In this document: one piece after another, positions 1 to 12,625 of the stretch
Position numbering within the stretch: position 1 is the stretch's first letter
Layout: each line of letters starts with the position of its first letter
DNA from: Buddleja alternifolia
Lineage: Eukaryota; Streptophyta; Magnoliopsida; Lamiales; Scrophulariaceae
Length of the DNA stretch: 64,000 nt
NCBI GenBank assembly: GCA_019426215.1
Contig: CM033393.1
Coordinates: 50,098,645 to 50,162,644, forward strand
Direction of reading: 5' to 3'
Position numbers and translations under genes: made by a program
Notes under the pieces: generated by a model
What the model was told of the DNA's origin: nothing
Database searches by the model: none
What the model saw: the letters and a program-made list of their open reading frames with translations, nothing else

Positions 1-1082
1 CTAAACTTATCAAGCTGAGACGAACGAGTTGTTGTTCAAATTTGTTTAAATTATTGCAAGTTTTAAAATTTATGTTTGATCTTGATTAGATTGTTAATCA
101 AGCCAAACACGAGTCGAGCTCGAGTATCTTGATTTTTTTGCACATATTTTATAATTTCTTTACTAATCGAGTCGAGTTTCAAAACCTATCAAATACAAAA
201 TTTTGTTCAAGCTTGATTTGATATCCTAACGAATCGAGCTCAAAAAAACTTTTAATGAGCAATCTCGAGTGGATTATTGAGTAATTTGGTTCATCCTTCA
301 TTTATGTCTAATGCCAATCTACCATGTAACGTTCTATCGGAGTATCGGTACGAAACGATATAGCTCTGGGCTAAGGATCTTGCAGAAATTTCGACGAAAA
401 ATCATCACGAAATTTTGGAGCCCAAATAGCTTTTAAGATTGAAAGCCCAATTTGTGTAAGCCCACTACACTCTAGAATTTTGGTCCCTTTTTTTACTTTT
501 CTTTTTTTTTGATAAGTGTAGAAACATTTAAATCTCATTATTCAATAAAATTCAGTCGCCCTCAAATTATATGTCAATAATTGGACATAGCCTTAGTTTC
601 TTTAGCTATTTACTTATTGCAATAACACAAATCTACTTATTAAAGTTTTCATCGCTTGTTATCATTCTTGATATAGCATAAACTTAATTAGGGATTGAAA
701 AGACAAGTTAGTACTTGATTTAATGTAAAAATGAAAAAGAAAATAGTTATAAAGGACAAAATTATGTATTTAAAAGTAAAATTTAGTCAAATAGACAATA
801 TATCAAGCGCATGTTGATTTTTCTTGTCCATGTGCTAGCATTAAAACAACCTGTTTCTTATTGGAGGGAGATGTTGCTATCATAAGCTAGCTTAATAAAT
901 CAAAAACTATGTGTTAGCATTTGTCACAATGATAATGGCACCTAAAACTCATTACCGTGATAGCTATTATGTCCATGTATCCTACCTAATCTTAGCTTAA
1001 AAATCTTAAAAGTATCACTAAACTATGCATTAAAATCAATTCAAAACAAAAGCTTAGCATATTACTTAAATTAGATTTCATT
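1..1082. other. Intergenic sequence with a degenerate dispersed repeat
   Basis: No gene is visible. The first 300 bases carry a degenerate repeat rich in the motif gagtcgagctcgag, with phrases such as caagttttaaaatttat that recur near 28.96 kb and 29.48-29.6 kb, so it is a dispersed element of unknown class. From about 480 to 1082 I see only AT-rich sequence without recognisable structure. Confidence 0.4.
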
Positions 1083-1668
1083 CAACTTAATGCTAAACGA
1101 CAAATCTACGTCCCGTTATTTACCACTTCAAAATTCAACACGTAGAACTCACGTATTAGTTCGATCATCAAAGATATCAACAAATGATAGCTTTTTCATT
1201 GACACGTGCGATCCAAGTCTTGCATTTTTCACTCAATTTATTGCTAAACGACAAAAAATCTACATACTATTACTCATTACTTCAAGAATCAACACGTGGA
1301 ACTCACTTATTCATTCGTTGAAGATATAAACAAGTGATAGATATTTCACTGACACTCGTCCGATCCAAAATTTACAATTTTCAATCAACTTAATGCTAAA
1401 TGATAAATCTACATACCGTTATTCACTACTTCAAGAAACAACACGTAGAGCTCACATATTCGTTCGATCATCGCAGATATCAATAAACGACAGATTTTTC
1501 ATTGACACATGTCCGATCCAAAACTTATATCAATTAACTTAATTCTAAACAACAAATCTATATACAGTTATTCACTATTTCATGAATCAACACGTAACAC
1601 GTATTCGTTCGATCATAAAAAATATCAATAAACGATAAATTCTTCACTAACACACACGTTCCGAACCA
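1083..1668. repeat. Tandem repeat, four diverged copies of about 150 bp
   Basis: Four head-to-tail units begin near 1083, 1234, 1386 and 1531. Each starts with a phrase like caacttaatgctaaacgac, then a bases-conserved block around ttattcactacttcaaga, then caacacgt, then attcgttcgatcat, and ends with cattgacac and a cgatccaa block. Spacing is about 145 to 152 bp and copies differ by substitutions and small indels, so the array is old. It lies about 0.7 to 1.3 kb upstream of the SIN3-like start codon. Every unit holds an ACACGT core, and two hold a full CACGTG. Confidence 0.8.
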
Positions 1669-2028
1669 GATCTCACAGTGAATACATCAATCACAAGTAT
1701 TGCTACATGCACATCCCAAACTCAATAGTCATCATGCTACAAACAACTCTTTATTTCTTCTTCCCTGCCCACTTCACCTCACACTTGAAGTTCCTAACTT
1801 TGGAATGAAATTTCAAAACGGGCAGACATTACTTGATAGAAATTGTTGGATCGCACACCGTTTGATCAGCCCAACCACTTTAAAATCTTTTTAAAACCCA
1901 CAAAGCCCAAATATAGATACATTCTAACACAAAAAGCCTAAAATATTTTTCAATCATCATCATATAAAAACGGAGAGTCACGTAATAAGAGTAAAATCTC
2001 ATAAAGAAAACTTCACTAAAAACTCTTT

Positions 2029-2050
2029 TCTCTCTCTCTCTCTCTCTCTC
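2029..2050 (+). repeat. TC microsatellite in the SIN3-like 5' leader
   Basis: An uninterrupted run of about eleven TC dinucleotides lies some 310 bases before the start codon. CT-rich tracts are common in plant 5' untranslated leaders. The sequence ttgttgcag just before the ATG looks like the 3' splice site of a leader intron, so this tract probably sits in a separate untranslated first exon. Confidence 0.6.
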
Positions 2051-2358
2051 AATTCTCAAATTTACTTGTTCATTCTTCTCATAACTTCTTTCTGTTGTTA
2101 TCAACGTTTGGAAAAGTCTGGAGATAATCGAAAGCAGGAATAAATTATGTAACTTGAAGGATTGTTTGATCGGAACGTTTGTTAATGTTAGTATAAGATT
2201 AGATCTGCTTTTAGCTTTCTATATCTTAGTTGTTCCTTGAAAAATAAGAGTATATATTGTTTTTACTGTAGTATTTGAATTTTGTTTGTTGTTTTTCATC
2301 ATTATTATTGTTTTGTTGTTGTTGTTGACGTTGAGGTTTGGTATCTTGTTGCAGAGAG

Positions 2359-5300
2359 ATGAAGCGATTGCGGGATGAGGTGTATGCAGACCCTCAATTT
2401 AAGCGGCCGTTTGGTTCTTCGTCTCGCGGAGAATCGTAAGCTCTTTTTTTCTTTATGTTTATGCACATCTGGAATTGGTTTAATGTTTTTGATTTGCTTG
2501 CATATGTGGTCTGTGAAATTTGTGTGATTATTTTGTATTGAAGTAGTGGTTTAGTGTTTTCATCTGAAGAAAATGTGCTCTCGTGATGTAACTGCAAGTT
2601 AGTGAACTGGATTTAATTAGGTTTTTAGTGATCAGAATCGTGTGAGGCTCTTTTTCTGTCGTACCGGGAATCTGATTAGGTAGCCTACTTTGCAGCAATT
2701 GGAAGGGAAAGAAAGAACAATTAGGTTGAATTGTTGTCTTGATTAGGATTGCTTAGATTGTTTTGCAGTAGTACTGAAAAAAAAAGATGGATCTTTATGT
2801 GCGGCGCTGCTTTGTGTTCTTTTTACTTTTTTATTATTGTCATAGGTTAGTTTTATTCTCTCTCTCTCTCTATTTAGGCGGGTAGGGGACGGGGGAAGAG
2901 TGCAACTACCAGTTAAGCCTATTAATTGAATTTCGTCACATTCAGAGAGACGCTAGCTTTTCAACCTGGTTGTGGGATTTTGGAAATAGATATTTTTAAG
3001 AACATAAGAGAGAAAATAAAGAATTTGAGAACTTTGAAATGTGATGCACATCTGTTCTCTGAGTTATTTAAGTTGTTATGTAGTGCGTTTTGATGTTAAC
3101 TTAAATGTTTATTTTCTTATTGTGATAAGGTATGGGCCGTCACATGCTCCTGTAGGCAGTGGAGGTGGTGGTGGCGGAGGTGGTGGTAATGCTGGTGGTA
3201 CTGCAGGTAGCGGCAGTGGTGTAGGTGTTCCTGCTGGTAGTGCACAAAAACTCACTACCAACGATGCATTAAGTTATTTAAAGCAAGTTAAGGACATGTT
3301 CCAAGATCAAAAGGAAAAATATGATAGGTTCCTTGATGTCATGAAAGATTTCAAGGCTCAAAGGTACGTTCATCTTTCTTCGCAAGAACAACCCATGCAA
3401 TTGATGAATGAATGGAACATTTCTTTATAATCTAAATAATATGTTTATGGCAGAATTGATACTGCTGGTGTCATAGCGAGGGTGAAGGAATTGTTCAATG
3501 GGCATCCTGACCTAATCCTTGGGTTTAATACATTCTTGCCCAAGGGTTATGAAATTACCCTCGCTGAAGCGGAAGAGGCTCCACCAAAAAGGACAGTTGA
3601 GTTTGATGAGGCTATCAGTTTTGTCAATAAAATTAAGGTGGGATTTTTGTCACTTGTGATAATAATGGGTTCTGAATTTAGTTTCTGAGGAAGTTCAGTA
3701 GTAAACTATCGGTCATTGGTTTTTTTGCCTGCAGAAACGTTTTCAAAATGACGACCATGTTTATAAATCTTTCCTAGACATCTTGAATATGTATAGAAAG
3801 GAACACAAGGGTATAACTGAGGTCTACCAAGAGGTATGCATTTCTTCTGGAATTAATTCCTTTATTCTGTTGTTCATTCTAAAATTGTAGGTTTGATATA
3901 TTTATTTGCAGGTTGCAGTACTTTTTGAGGACCATCCGGATCTCCTTGATGAGTTCACTAGATTTCTGCCTGATACATCAGCTACGGCTTCAGCTCCTCA
4001 TGCTTCTTTTGGTCGTCATTCTTTTAATCGTTATGATGAGAGGAGCTCTATCTTGCCTACAATGCGACAATCTCACATAGATAAGGTTCTTTTCTACATT
4101 TATTCTCATTATACGGCCTATTTCTGTTTTGTTGCTTTCCAACTAAAAATTGTATCTCCTACAAATTTCTAGCAACGACCACGAAACAGGATTAGTGACC
4201 CCGGTGGAGAACGAGATCTTAGTGTTGAGCGTCCAGATATGGATGACGATAAAACGGTTATGAAGTTGCACAAGGAGCAGAAGAGGCATACTGAAAAGGA
4301 AAACAGGGATAAGAGACATCGTGATCAAAATGATAGAGACCCTGACAATGAGAACAATGGGGACATTAACATGCATCGACTTTCTGAGAAAAGGAAATCT
4401 GCTCGGAAAGTTGAAGATTTTGGCGGGAATTCGAATTTGGCCTCCTATGATGATAAAGATACATTGAAAAGTAAGTTAGCAGTACCCCTGTTTTTCAGTG
4501 GTAATACAGGAAAGCTTTTACTTTTATTTGAACAGGCATGATTCTTCACTATAAAACCCTAGGTTTATGAGTTGTTTTTTTCCATATTCTTGTAAGGGAG
4601 TTGGATATACTACTTGGCAATAATTCGAGAGTGTAGAATGACGTAATTTTAAATCACTATTTTTTTAACAACCCAAAGCCGAGATCGTCACCCCGAAGAA
4701 AAAGGAAAAAAGTAGAAATGAAATAGAAGAATTGAGGATAGAAGATAGAGAAGAAATGTCCTTGCTTAGACACTTCTTCCTCTATGTTACATCAATTATC
4801 TTCTGGTTTTTATTTCTGTCTATATTGCATCTCAGTATGTTAGAGTTGGTGCCATTTAACATTTAGTTCTGCTTGATCTTGCCAGGTATGTACAGTCACG
4901 AATTCACTTTTTGTGAAAAAGTCAAAGAGAGGTTACGCAGCGCAGATGATTACCAAGCATTTTTAAAATGCCTTCACATTTACAGTACAGAAATCATTAC
5001 TAGAAAGGAATTGCAGAGTCTGGTATGAATGTTCTGCCATCTGTTACCACTGTTTAACGTTCCACTTAGAACTTTTTGTATGCCAAAATATGAGAATTAC
5101 AAATAGTAGGTTTAATTTGTTTCATTCTATCAGAAACTATTCACTTGTGTGCTCCATGATTTTTTTGCATATCCATTCTTCTTTATGTTCCCGTTTGCAT
5201 TGTTAATACTGTCACCTTATTTGGTTTTCATCTCCAAGTTGGTCATGTAGAACTACTTCATCTTTAGCTGTTCTTTTAATTTGTTTTGAATTTGATTATT

Positions 5301-8300
5301 ATAAAATCATACGACGAGTTGCACTTTTTACGCATAAAAATTGGTGGAAAGTTGTACCCTTTGTGTAGTTCTCACGCTAGGTGCTTTCAGGTTGCTGATT
5401 TACTTGGAAAATATCCAGATCTTATGGAGGGTTTCAATGATTTTTTGGAGCGCTGTGAACGAATTGGTAGTCATTGATTTTTACTTTCCAAAGTAGTATC
5501 TTTTGGAGAATTGTTTCCCTTCTAACCAGTTGCCTATTTTTCAGATGGATTTCTAGCAGGTGTTATGGGCAAAAGTATGTAATTTTCCTGCTATAGAAGT
5601 ATTATTTGGTGCTTGTATAAGATAATCTTTTGTTGGTACCTCTGTGAAGTTCAATTACCTACACCCCAACTCCTTCACCTCACCCCTTAGTGAAATACTA
5701 GCAATTCTTATGATTATCAGCTGCCATTCAGCTTTTTGGATATCTGATCCGACAATTCGTTTAATTAATAGCAGAAACACTATGGAATGAAGGGAATTCA
5801 TCGAAAGCCTTGAGAATAGAGGAAAAAGAGAAAGAACAAAAGCGTGAAGTGGAAGGAGGGAAAGAGAAGGATAGATACAACTTGAAATACTGGGGGAAGT
5901 CCATTCAGGAGCTTGACCTTTCTAATTGTCAGCGTTGCACTCCCAGTTATCGGCTTCTTCCTGATGATGTAAGAATTCTTGATGCCTGTTTATAAAATTA
6001 GAAAGCATTAGTTTTATCATCATAAAGTATCACTATTACAAATTTCCTTTGGCAGTATCCGATCGCTTCAGCTAGCCAGAAGTCAGAGCTTGGTGCTCAA
6101 GTTCTAAATGATCATTGGGTGTCTGTGACATCTGGTAGTGAGGATTACTCTTTTAAACACATGCGGAGAAACCAATATGAAGAAAGCCTGTTTAGATGTG
6201 AAGATGATAGGTATAGAAACTTGTCAATTTTTTTGCTCATCCCATTCCATTTTCTATGACAACTTGGTACTTCTATGCGTAGCTCGAGAGAAGGACAATT
6301 TTTTTTTTTACTTCTGTGTATTATTCCTGGTCTTGAACTGTTTCCTCACCTGTCCCATATTCTGATATATATCATAAATTGATAAAAGAAGCAGCTTTTT
6401 CACGAGTGTATGTGAGTCATATTTCATATATTGTTTTTTTTTATTTAATTGCTGGTTTTCTTTTTTTGTATTTACAAATTATGTATTTGCTAGAGTTTCC
6501 TCGAGTGTATGTCTGAGATTTCGCCAATTGGAGCTAATTGTATGGCCTTTGGAATATTGATTGATGTTTCAGATTTGAGCTAGACATGTTATTGGAGTCC
6601 GTAAGTTCAACTGCCAAGCGAGCAGAGGAGCTCTTGAACAGTATTAATAATAATTCAATTGGTTCAGATGGTCCCATACGAGTTGCTGATCATTTCTCAG
6701 GTTTGTAATAAGAAGCCAAGGTTAATACTTGTGTCACAAGTTATTTGACTTTCCTCTTATCTTTTCTTTTCCAGTAAAAAAGCTATGTTATTTTCTAACA
6801 AGTGGGATTCTTGCTCTTATTTCTTGTAGCTCTGAATTTGAGATGCATTGAACGTCTATATGGTGACCATGGTCTTGATGTGATGGATATTTTGCGAAAA
6901 AATCCTTCTCATTCTTTGTCTGTTATCCTAACCCGTCTGAAGCAGAAGCAGGAGGAATGGACTAAGTGTCGTTCAGATTTTAACAAAGTTTGGGCTGAAA
7001 TATATTCTAAGAATCATTTCAAGTCTCTTGACCATCGGAGCTTCTATTTCAAGCAACAAGATTCAAAGGACTTGAGCACAAAATGTAAGTTAAGCACATA
7101 CAAATTAAATTTTTTACATATGCTTCAGATGGCTGGTTATCCATAAATATATGGTACCAACGGTTGCTTTCCGACTCTTTTGGTTCTCATGTTCATTCAT
7201 GCTTTCAATGGACAGCCTTAGTTGCAGAGATCAAAGAAATCAAAGAGAAAAAGCAGAACGAGGATGATGTACTTCTTAGTATTGCTGCTGGGAGTAGACA
7301 TTCTATCATTCCAAACATTGAATTTGAATATGCTGATACTGAAGTTCATGAAGATGTGTATAAAATTATCAAGTACTCGTGCGAAGAGGTCTGCTCAACA
7401 AAAGAACAATTGAATAAAGTTTTGAGGTTCTGGACAACTTTTCTTGAGCCAATGCTGGGTATTCACTCCCGACCACACGGTTCAGAAGCTGCTGAAGATG
7501 ATGCGGCCTCTAAACTTGGAACAATGAAACAGATCACGACAAGCATAATAGAAAGTGAAGGCAGTCCCCATAAGGATGCTACTGCCACAAATTTGAAGCA
7601 AGAAAAGTCTAACTGCAATGGTGATTCTCATACATCACCACAACGAGCAAATTTAAGCAGGAGTGGCTTCATGAATTTGGATGCTTTGGCTAAAGAAGGA
7701 TTAGCTGAAAGATTGGCCAACTCTGACATAACTACTACTTCAGGACCAGATTTTAATCATGGTATGCATGTAGGATAAACAGTGAAGTGTTCTATATCTA
7801 CTAATAGATTAAAGTTGATGTTGAAGATTTTTAAAGATTGTTTGAATTTTGATTTTTGTTTGACTGACAATGGCATTATTTGCACTCCCTTTTCATTTAC
7901 ATTTGTTAATATTGATTTTTTGCTCCTATTTGTAATCATGGCATTATTTGAAATTCAAGGGCGTGGTACGAATTATTCGCGTGTGAATAATGGTCCTATC
8001 GAGGAGGGCAACGAGGCCAAGCCTACTAAAGAAGATATGCTTTCCTCAGAGGTAAGAATAAGCATTTGTCTTGACTTGTAGATTTCAAGTTTTGACTGGA
8101 ATAACTATGTTTCAAGTATTATCTGATACCACATTTTTTGGCTCTCTTCTTGGTCACCATGTCTTCCATTTCTTTTAGTTTTCTCTTCTTTCTTTCTTTC
8201 CTTCTTCTTTACCTATTCTCCTATTTGTGTGTGTGTGTATTGGTTCGCGGGCAGTAAGGGGGGCTGAAAATGGCTATCATATAGTCTTGATGGTTTTTTT

Positions 8301-10627
8301 TTAAAACTAGAAGCAATCATGTTTCCTTATGTACAACAGGGTGGGGAGAGATCAAGATTGAATCAATTAACGAATGGAGAGTTTGCAGAGGGCTCCAGAC
8401 TTACTGGATACAATGAGGACATAATTGATACTTCTAAAATTGAGAAAGAAGAGGGTGAGCTGTCCCCTAATGGTGATTTTGAAGATAATTTTGGTACCTA
8501 TCAGGATAGCAGTTCACAAGCCTTGCCCGACAAGAAACGTCTCAATGAAGGAAAGCAAGGTCAAATGGGGAGTCATCAAGAGATTTGTGCAGATGCTGAT
8601 GACGAGGACAGTGAAAATATTTATGAGGCCGGAGGAGATGTTTCAGGCAGTGAGTCTGCTGCAGATGAGTGTTCACGGGAAGAACACGAGGAAGATGGTG
8701 AGCATGATGACCTTGATGGTAAAGCTGAGAGTGAAGGTGAGGCCGAGAATACCAGTGAAGCTCACTATAACGGGGGAGATGGTGGACTAGTGCCACAGTC
8801 TGAACGTTTTTCGCTGACCTGTAAGCCTCTGTCGAAGCATGTAGCTTCCCCATTAGCAGTTGATGAGAAAAGAGGTCAACGTGTTTTTTATGGAAATGAC
8901 ACCTTTTATGTGCTTTTTAGGCTGCACCAGGTACATTTAAGTGTTTCTTCTTCTTCCTCTTCTTTTTTTTTTCTTATGCTTTTACAGTGGTATTGTCTAC
9001 ATAATTATTCTTTTAGTGGAAATTCTCTCAGAGATCATCACCCCTATTCTTCCCCTTCTACCCACCTCTTGATCCAGTGTTATGGCATGTGTGATAAAGA
9101 AAATAAGACTTCATATATGCAGAGATAACGATTTGCTTTTAAGTTTTCCAATTTTTTTTTTCTTGATGGTACATAATTTCTTTTTCCATGATTCCAGACA
9201 CTGTATGAGAGAATATTATCAGCTAAGGTGAATTCAGTATCTGGTGAATCCAAATGGAGAATCACAAAGGATGCAAGTCCTGATCCCTTTGCCAGGTGGT
9301 TTAGTGGCATAATTTAATTTCTGAACATCTTGGAAAACTATATTACTTTTTATTAATTTTGCGTAAACATACTCACTGCAGGTTCATGAGCTCACTATTT
9401 AGTTTACTTGATGGATCTTCTGATAATACAAAATTCGAAGATGATTGTCGATCACTAATTGGAAATCAGTCCTATGTGCTCTTCACTTTGGATAAGTTAA
9501 TATATAAGTTGGTCAAACAGGTACTTTTTTAATAAGTTGTTTTACCTTCTTAATCTTCTATATTCTAATTCGCTCGCATGTTCTGATTGCTTTATTTCTT
9601 CTGTAGCTCCAAACTGTTTCAAGTGAGGAGGTGGATTGTAAGCTGCTTCAGTTGTATGAATATGAAAAATCTAGGAAGCCAGAGAAGTATGTTGATTCAG
9701 TTTATTATGAAAATGTCCATGTGCTTCTGCATGATGAGAATATATACCGGCTTGAATGTGTAGGTTTTACTTGAATTAGTTCCTTGTATTAATACACTGA
9801 TTTATGTTTGTGCTTAGCTGTTTCCATGCTTATTACAGGCATCTAACCCTACCCGCTTATCTATCCAATTAATGGATGATGGAAATGAGAAGTCTGAAGT
9901 TGTTGCTGTTTCGGTGGATCCTAAATTTGCAACTTATCTCCACAATGATTATCTTTCAGTTGTTCATGGAAAAAAGGAGTCGTCAGCAGCAATCATACTG
10001 AAGAGGTATTTATATAAGTTCCAATTGCAACAACTTGAAACACATGAACGCCCCCTCACTCGTACATTGTCACTCACTCACCTGTTATCTCTCTTATTTT
10101 CTTTTTCTCGGGTCTATATTTCAAGAAATGGTAAATTTGATTGATTAATTGCACAAAATTTAGATCGATTTAGTTCATGGTCTTACTTGTAGTGTGTGCA
10201 GGAATATGAGGAAGTATGCTAATGTTGATGAGTCGACTGCTCTATATATGGCTACAGAAAATGTTCTGATCATGAATGGGTTGGAATGTAAGATGGCTGC
10301 CACCTCATCAAAGGTATAATTCTCTGGTTGACTGGAGTTTCGATCTAGTCTAGCTTTGTTCTCTCACCTCATGTCTGTATTTATACAGTACTGGAGCAAG
10401 TGATCCACGTGCCTCACAAAATCTTATCTAGTACTAAATATTTCTCATATTTTGTTGGAATCCATGTTTGACAAACAATATGCTTTTAGATCTCGTATGT
10501 CCTAGACACGGAGGACTCCTTTATTCGTCTGGGACGAAGAAGGCATCGATCAGCAGAAAGATCTTCCTCCAAAGACAAAGCGAGGGTGCAACGATTTAAC
10601 CAGTTTTTGGCAGCCTCTATAGTTTAG
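2359..10627 (+). CDS. SNL: SIN3-like paired amphipathic helix co-repressor
   Basis: This is a scaffold of the nuclear Sin3-histone deacetylase co-repressor complex, 1358 residues. Exons read: 2359-2435, 3130-3363, 3454-3637, 3735-3833, 3912-4085, 4173-4470, 4886-5022, 5391-5466, 5545-5574, 5775-5968, 6056-6210, 6573-6700, 6830-7084, 7216-7761, 7960-8051, 8340-8930, 9198-9295, 9382-9520, 9607-9759, 9839-10005, 10202-10313, 10490-10627; they sum to 4077 bases in frame. The start [17 protein letters not shown] matches the family. A glycine run follows (about 37-45). PAH1 is near 67-137, PAH2 152-222, PAH3 356-430. The HDAC-interaction region begins with [17 protein letters not shown] near 478. 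An acidic stretch near residues 930-1020 precedes the conserved C-terminal Sin3 domain. Arabidopsis SNL proteins are of similar length. The RGES-type N terminus hints at the SNL3/SNL4 branch, which is inference. Confidence 0.95.
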
Positions 10628-11421
10628 CCGTCCCATTTTCTGATGTCATAAGGTATATATTCATCCCCCAACACCCCTCACCCTCTCTCTCTCTCTCTCA
10701 CTCTCACTCTTGTGTTTTCTTTTTTTCGTTTCTTTTTGGCAGAGTTTATTCACTGAACTTGGTGCATAAGAGAATTGCTCTAGCTGTGTATTTACTCAAT
10801 CAAATAATCATCAAGGGAGAAGAAACTTGCTTGGGATAGAATCATCGTGTGAGATTATAAAATCATGGCACGTGCATCGCCATTGGTCTGTACATAGAAA
10901 GGATTGGTCCGGTAATGTTAATTGTAGAGTTGTCTGTTTATTTGATGAATGTATTTGGTTTCACGGGCCGAAGTAGCCCTTACCTTTTTATTCGTGTAAT
11001 AGAATTTCTTGTGAGTTTCTGGATATGATATTTCAGGTAGATAGATGATGTAAGAGATACAGATGGGATAGGGAGTAATAGTATAGCACAATTCTACTTT
11101 CAACTTTTGAACATGTTTTTACTTTCTGAATATGTATAGAGTTCACATGCCAATTTGTGTTTGTGTGAAATGTACTTTTGCAAATATGATACACGTCTAA
11201 ACAAGTTGAAAAGTATTGAAGTAATAATCTGGGATCAAAAGTAGAATAGTCAATTGGGCTTAGATAGTTGGAAATTAGAATGTTCGGCCCGTTTTTTCAT
11301 TTGAGTCCAGACAAATTTTGGGTAAGACTGAATCTTAACCTTTAAGCTTTAGTTTCTAAGATATTAGAAATACTTTTAAAATATATGGTGTACACAATTG
11401 TAGATTAATAAACGCGCTCTA
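10628..11421. other. 3' flank of the SIN3-like gene
   Basis: The first several hundred bases are probably 3' untranslated sequence, including a CT microsatellite near 10.68 kb. No other gene or repeat stands out before the inverted-repeat element at 11431. Confidence 0.4.
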
Positions 11422-11430
11422 TAACATATT

Positions 11431-12616
11431 GGGAAAATTAAAAAAACTCCCGAACTTATGGGTTAAATACAGCAATCTCCCTCTTTTTCGTCTAATTACT
11501 TCTACCTCCCTAAAATGAGGATGTCCAATGTAATGTAGGAAAAATGATGAAATGTCCGTTTTGCCCTTAACTAAAATAGACAAAAAAAAAAAAAAATTAA
11601 AATTTTACAAAAGACACTTGTACCCTTTGAGCAAAAATTAAAATTAAAAGTCAATACTTTATTTTTTATAAATATACACATGTTTATATATATATAATTA
11701 TATAAATAGTATATATATAAAAAAAAAAGAAAAAAAAAGTTTTTTTGTTCATCTTCTTCCTCGCGCCTCCACCCCTCCGACCACCTTGCGCCGCCTCCTC
11801 CTCCGGCCACCTCGCGCCGTCACCCCGCAAAGACCCCCTACGTGTGATTTTGTGTTTGTATATGTGTGTGCGTGTGTGTATATATGTGTGTCTATGTATG
11901 TATGTATGATTATGTGTGTGTCAGTGTGTGTTGGTGGGGGAAGGGGGGTATTTAGTTCACTGTCCATCGTCTTCACAGTGAAGACGATGAACAATGACTT
12001 TTTTTTTAATTATTATTTATAAATACATAATTTTGTGTGTGTATATATATATTATATTCACTGGTTCATCGTGTTCACATTGAAGACGATGAACAATTAC
12101 TTTAAAAAATATATATATATATAAATATATAATTTTTTGTATATATATATATATATTACTTTTGTGTTATTATAATTTCTAACTTGAGTTATTAAACTAA
12201 TTACACCTCCCTTATTTATGCATATATGAACAATAAAATATATATATGCATATACATATATATATATTATTTTGTAATTTTGTGTTAAAAAATATATTAT
12301 TTTTGTGTTATTAGAAGTTTTTAATATTCTATTAAACTAATTACAACAACTTCCTTGATTTTGAAAAAAAATGCATCCACCTCCTCACATTTAAAGGGTA
12401 GGCTGGTCCGAAAAATAGTCAACAATCACAAAGGTCAATCTCAAGGGCAAAATTGGATTTTTATAAAAATTTGGCGATGACATCATCAATTTCCATATAA
12501 AAAGGACCTCAAATGTAAGTCGGATATTAAATTTAGGGAGGTGGAAGTAATTACTCAAATTTGGTAGAGGTGGTTGTATTTGGCTCATAAGTTAGGGAGT
12601 TTCTTGTAATTTTCCC
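11431..12616. mobile_element. Mutator-like non-autonomous element, 1186 bp
   Basis: The two ends are inverted copies over roughly 85 bases: the left starts gggaaaattaaaaaaactcc and the right ends with the reverse complement of gggaaaattacaagaaactc. The flanks are TAACATATT and TAATATATT, a 9-bp target duplication with one mismatch, the length used by Mutator-like elements. The inside has no transposase. It holds a GC-rich patch at about 11750-11840, a GT-rich microsatellite at about 11850-11935, two near-identical hairpins (11964-11990 and about 12065-12091), and long AT runs. The short open frames across it are not gene-like. Confidence 0.8.
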
Positions 12617-12625
12617 TAATATATT

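Noticed and set aside
1083..1668. CRISPR-like array
   Set aside because: The units are about 150 bases, contiguous and diverged, with no unique spacers, and this is plant nuclear DNA.
8425..8853. Alternative frames of 103-121 codons over a SIN3 exon
   Set aside because: They lie in the acidic low-complexity exon of the SIN3-like gene; the in-frame reading fits the exon chain.
11571..12022. Several 78-81 codon frames on both strands
   Set aside because: They run over microsatellite and GC-rich repeat sequence inside the Mutator-like element and look like low-complexity artefacts.
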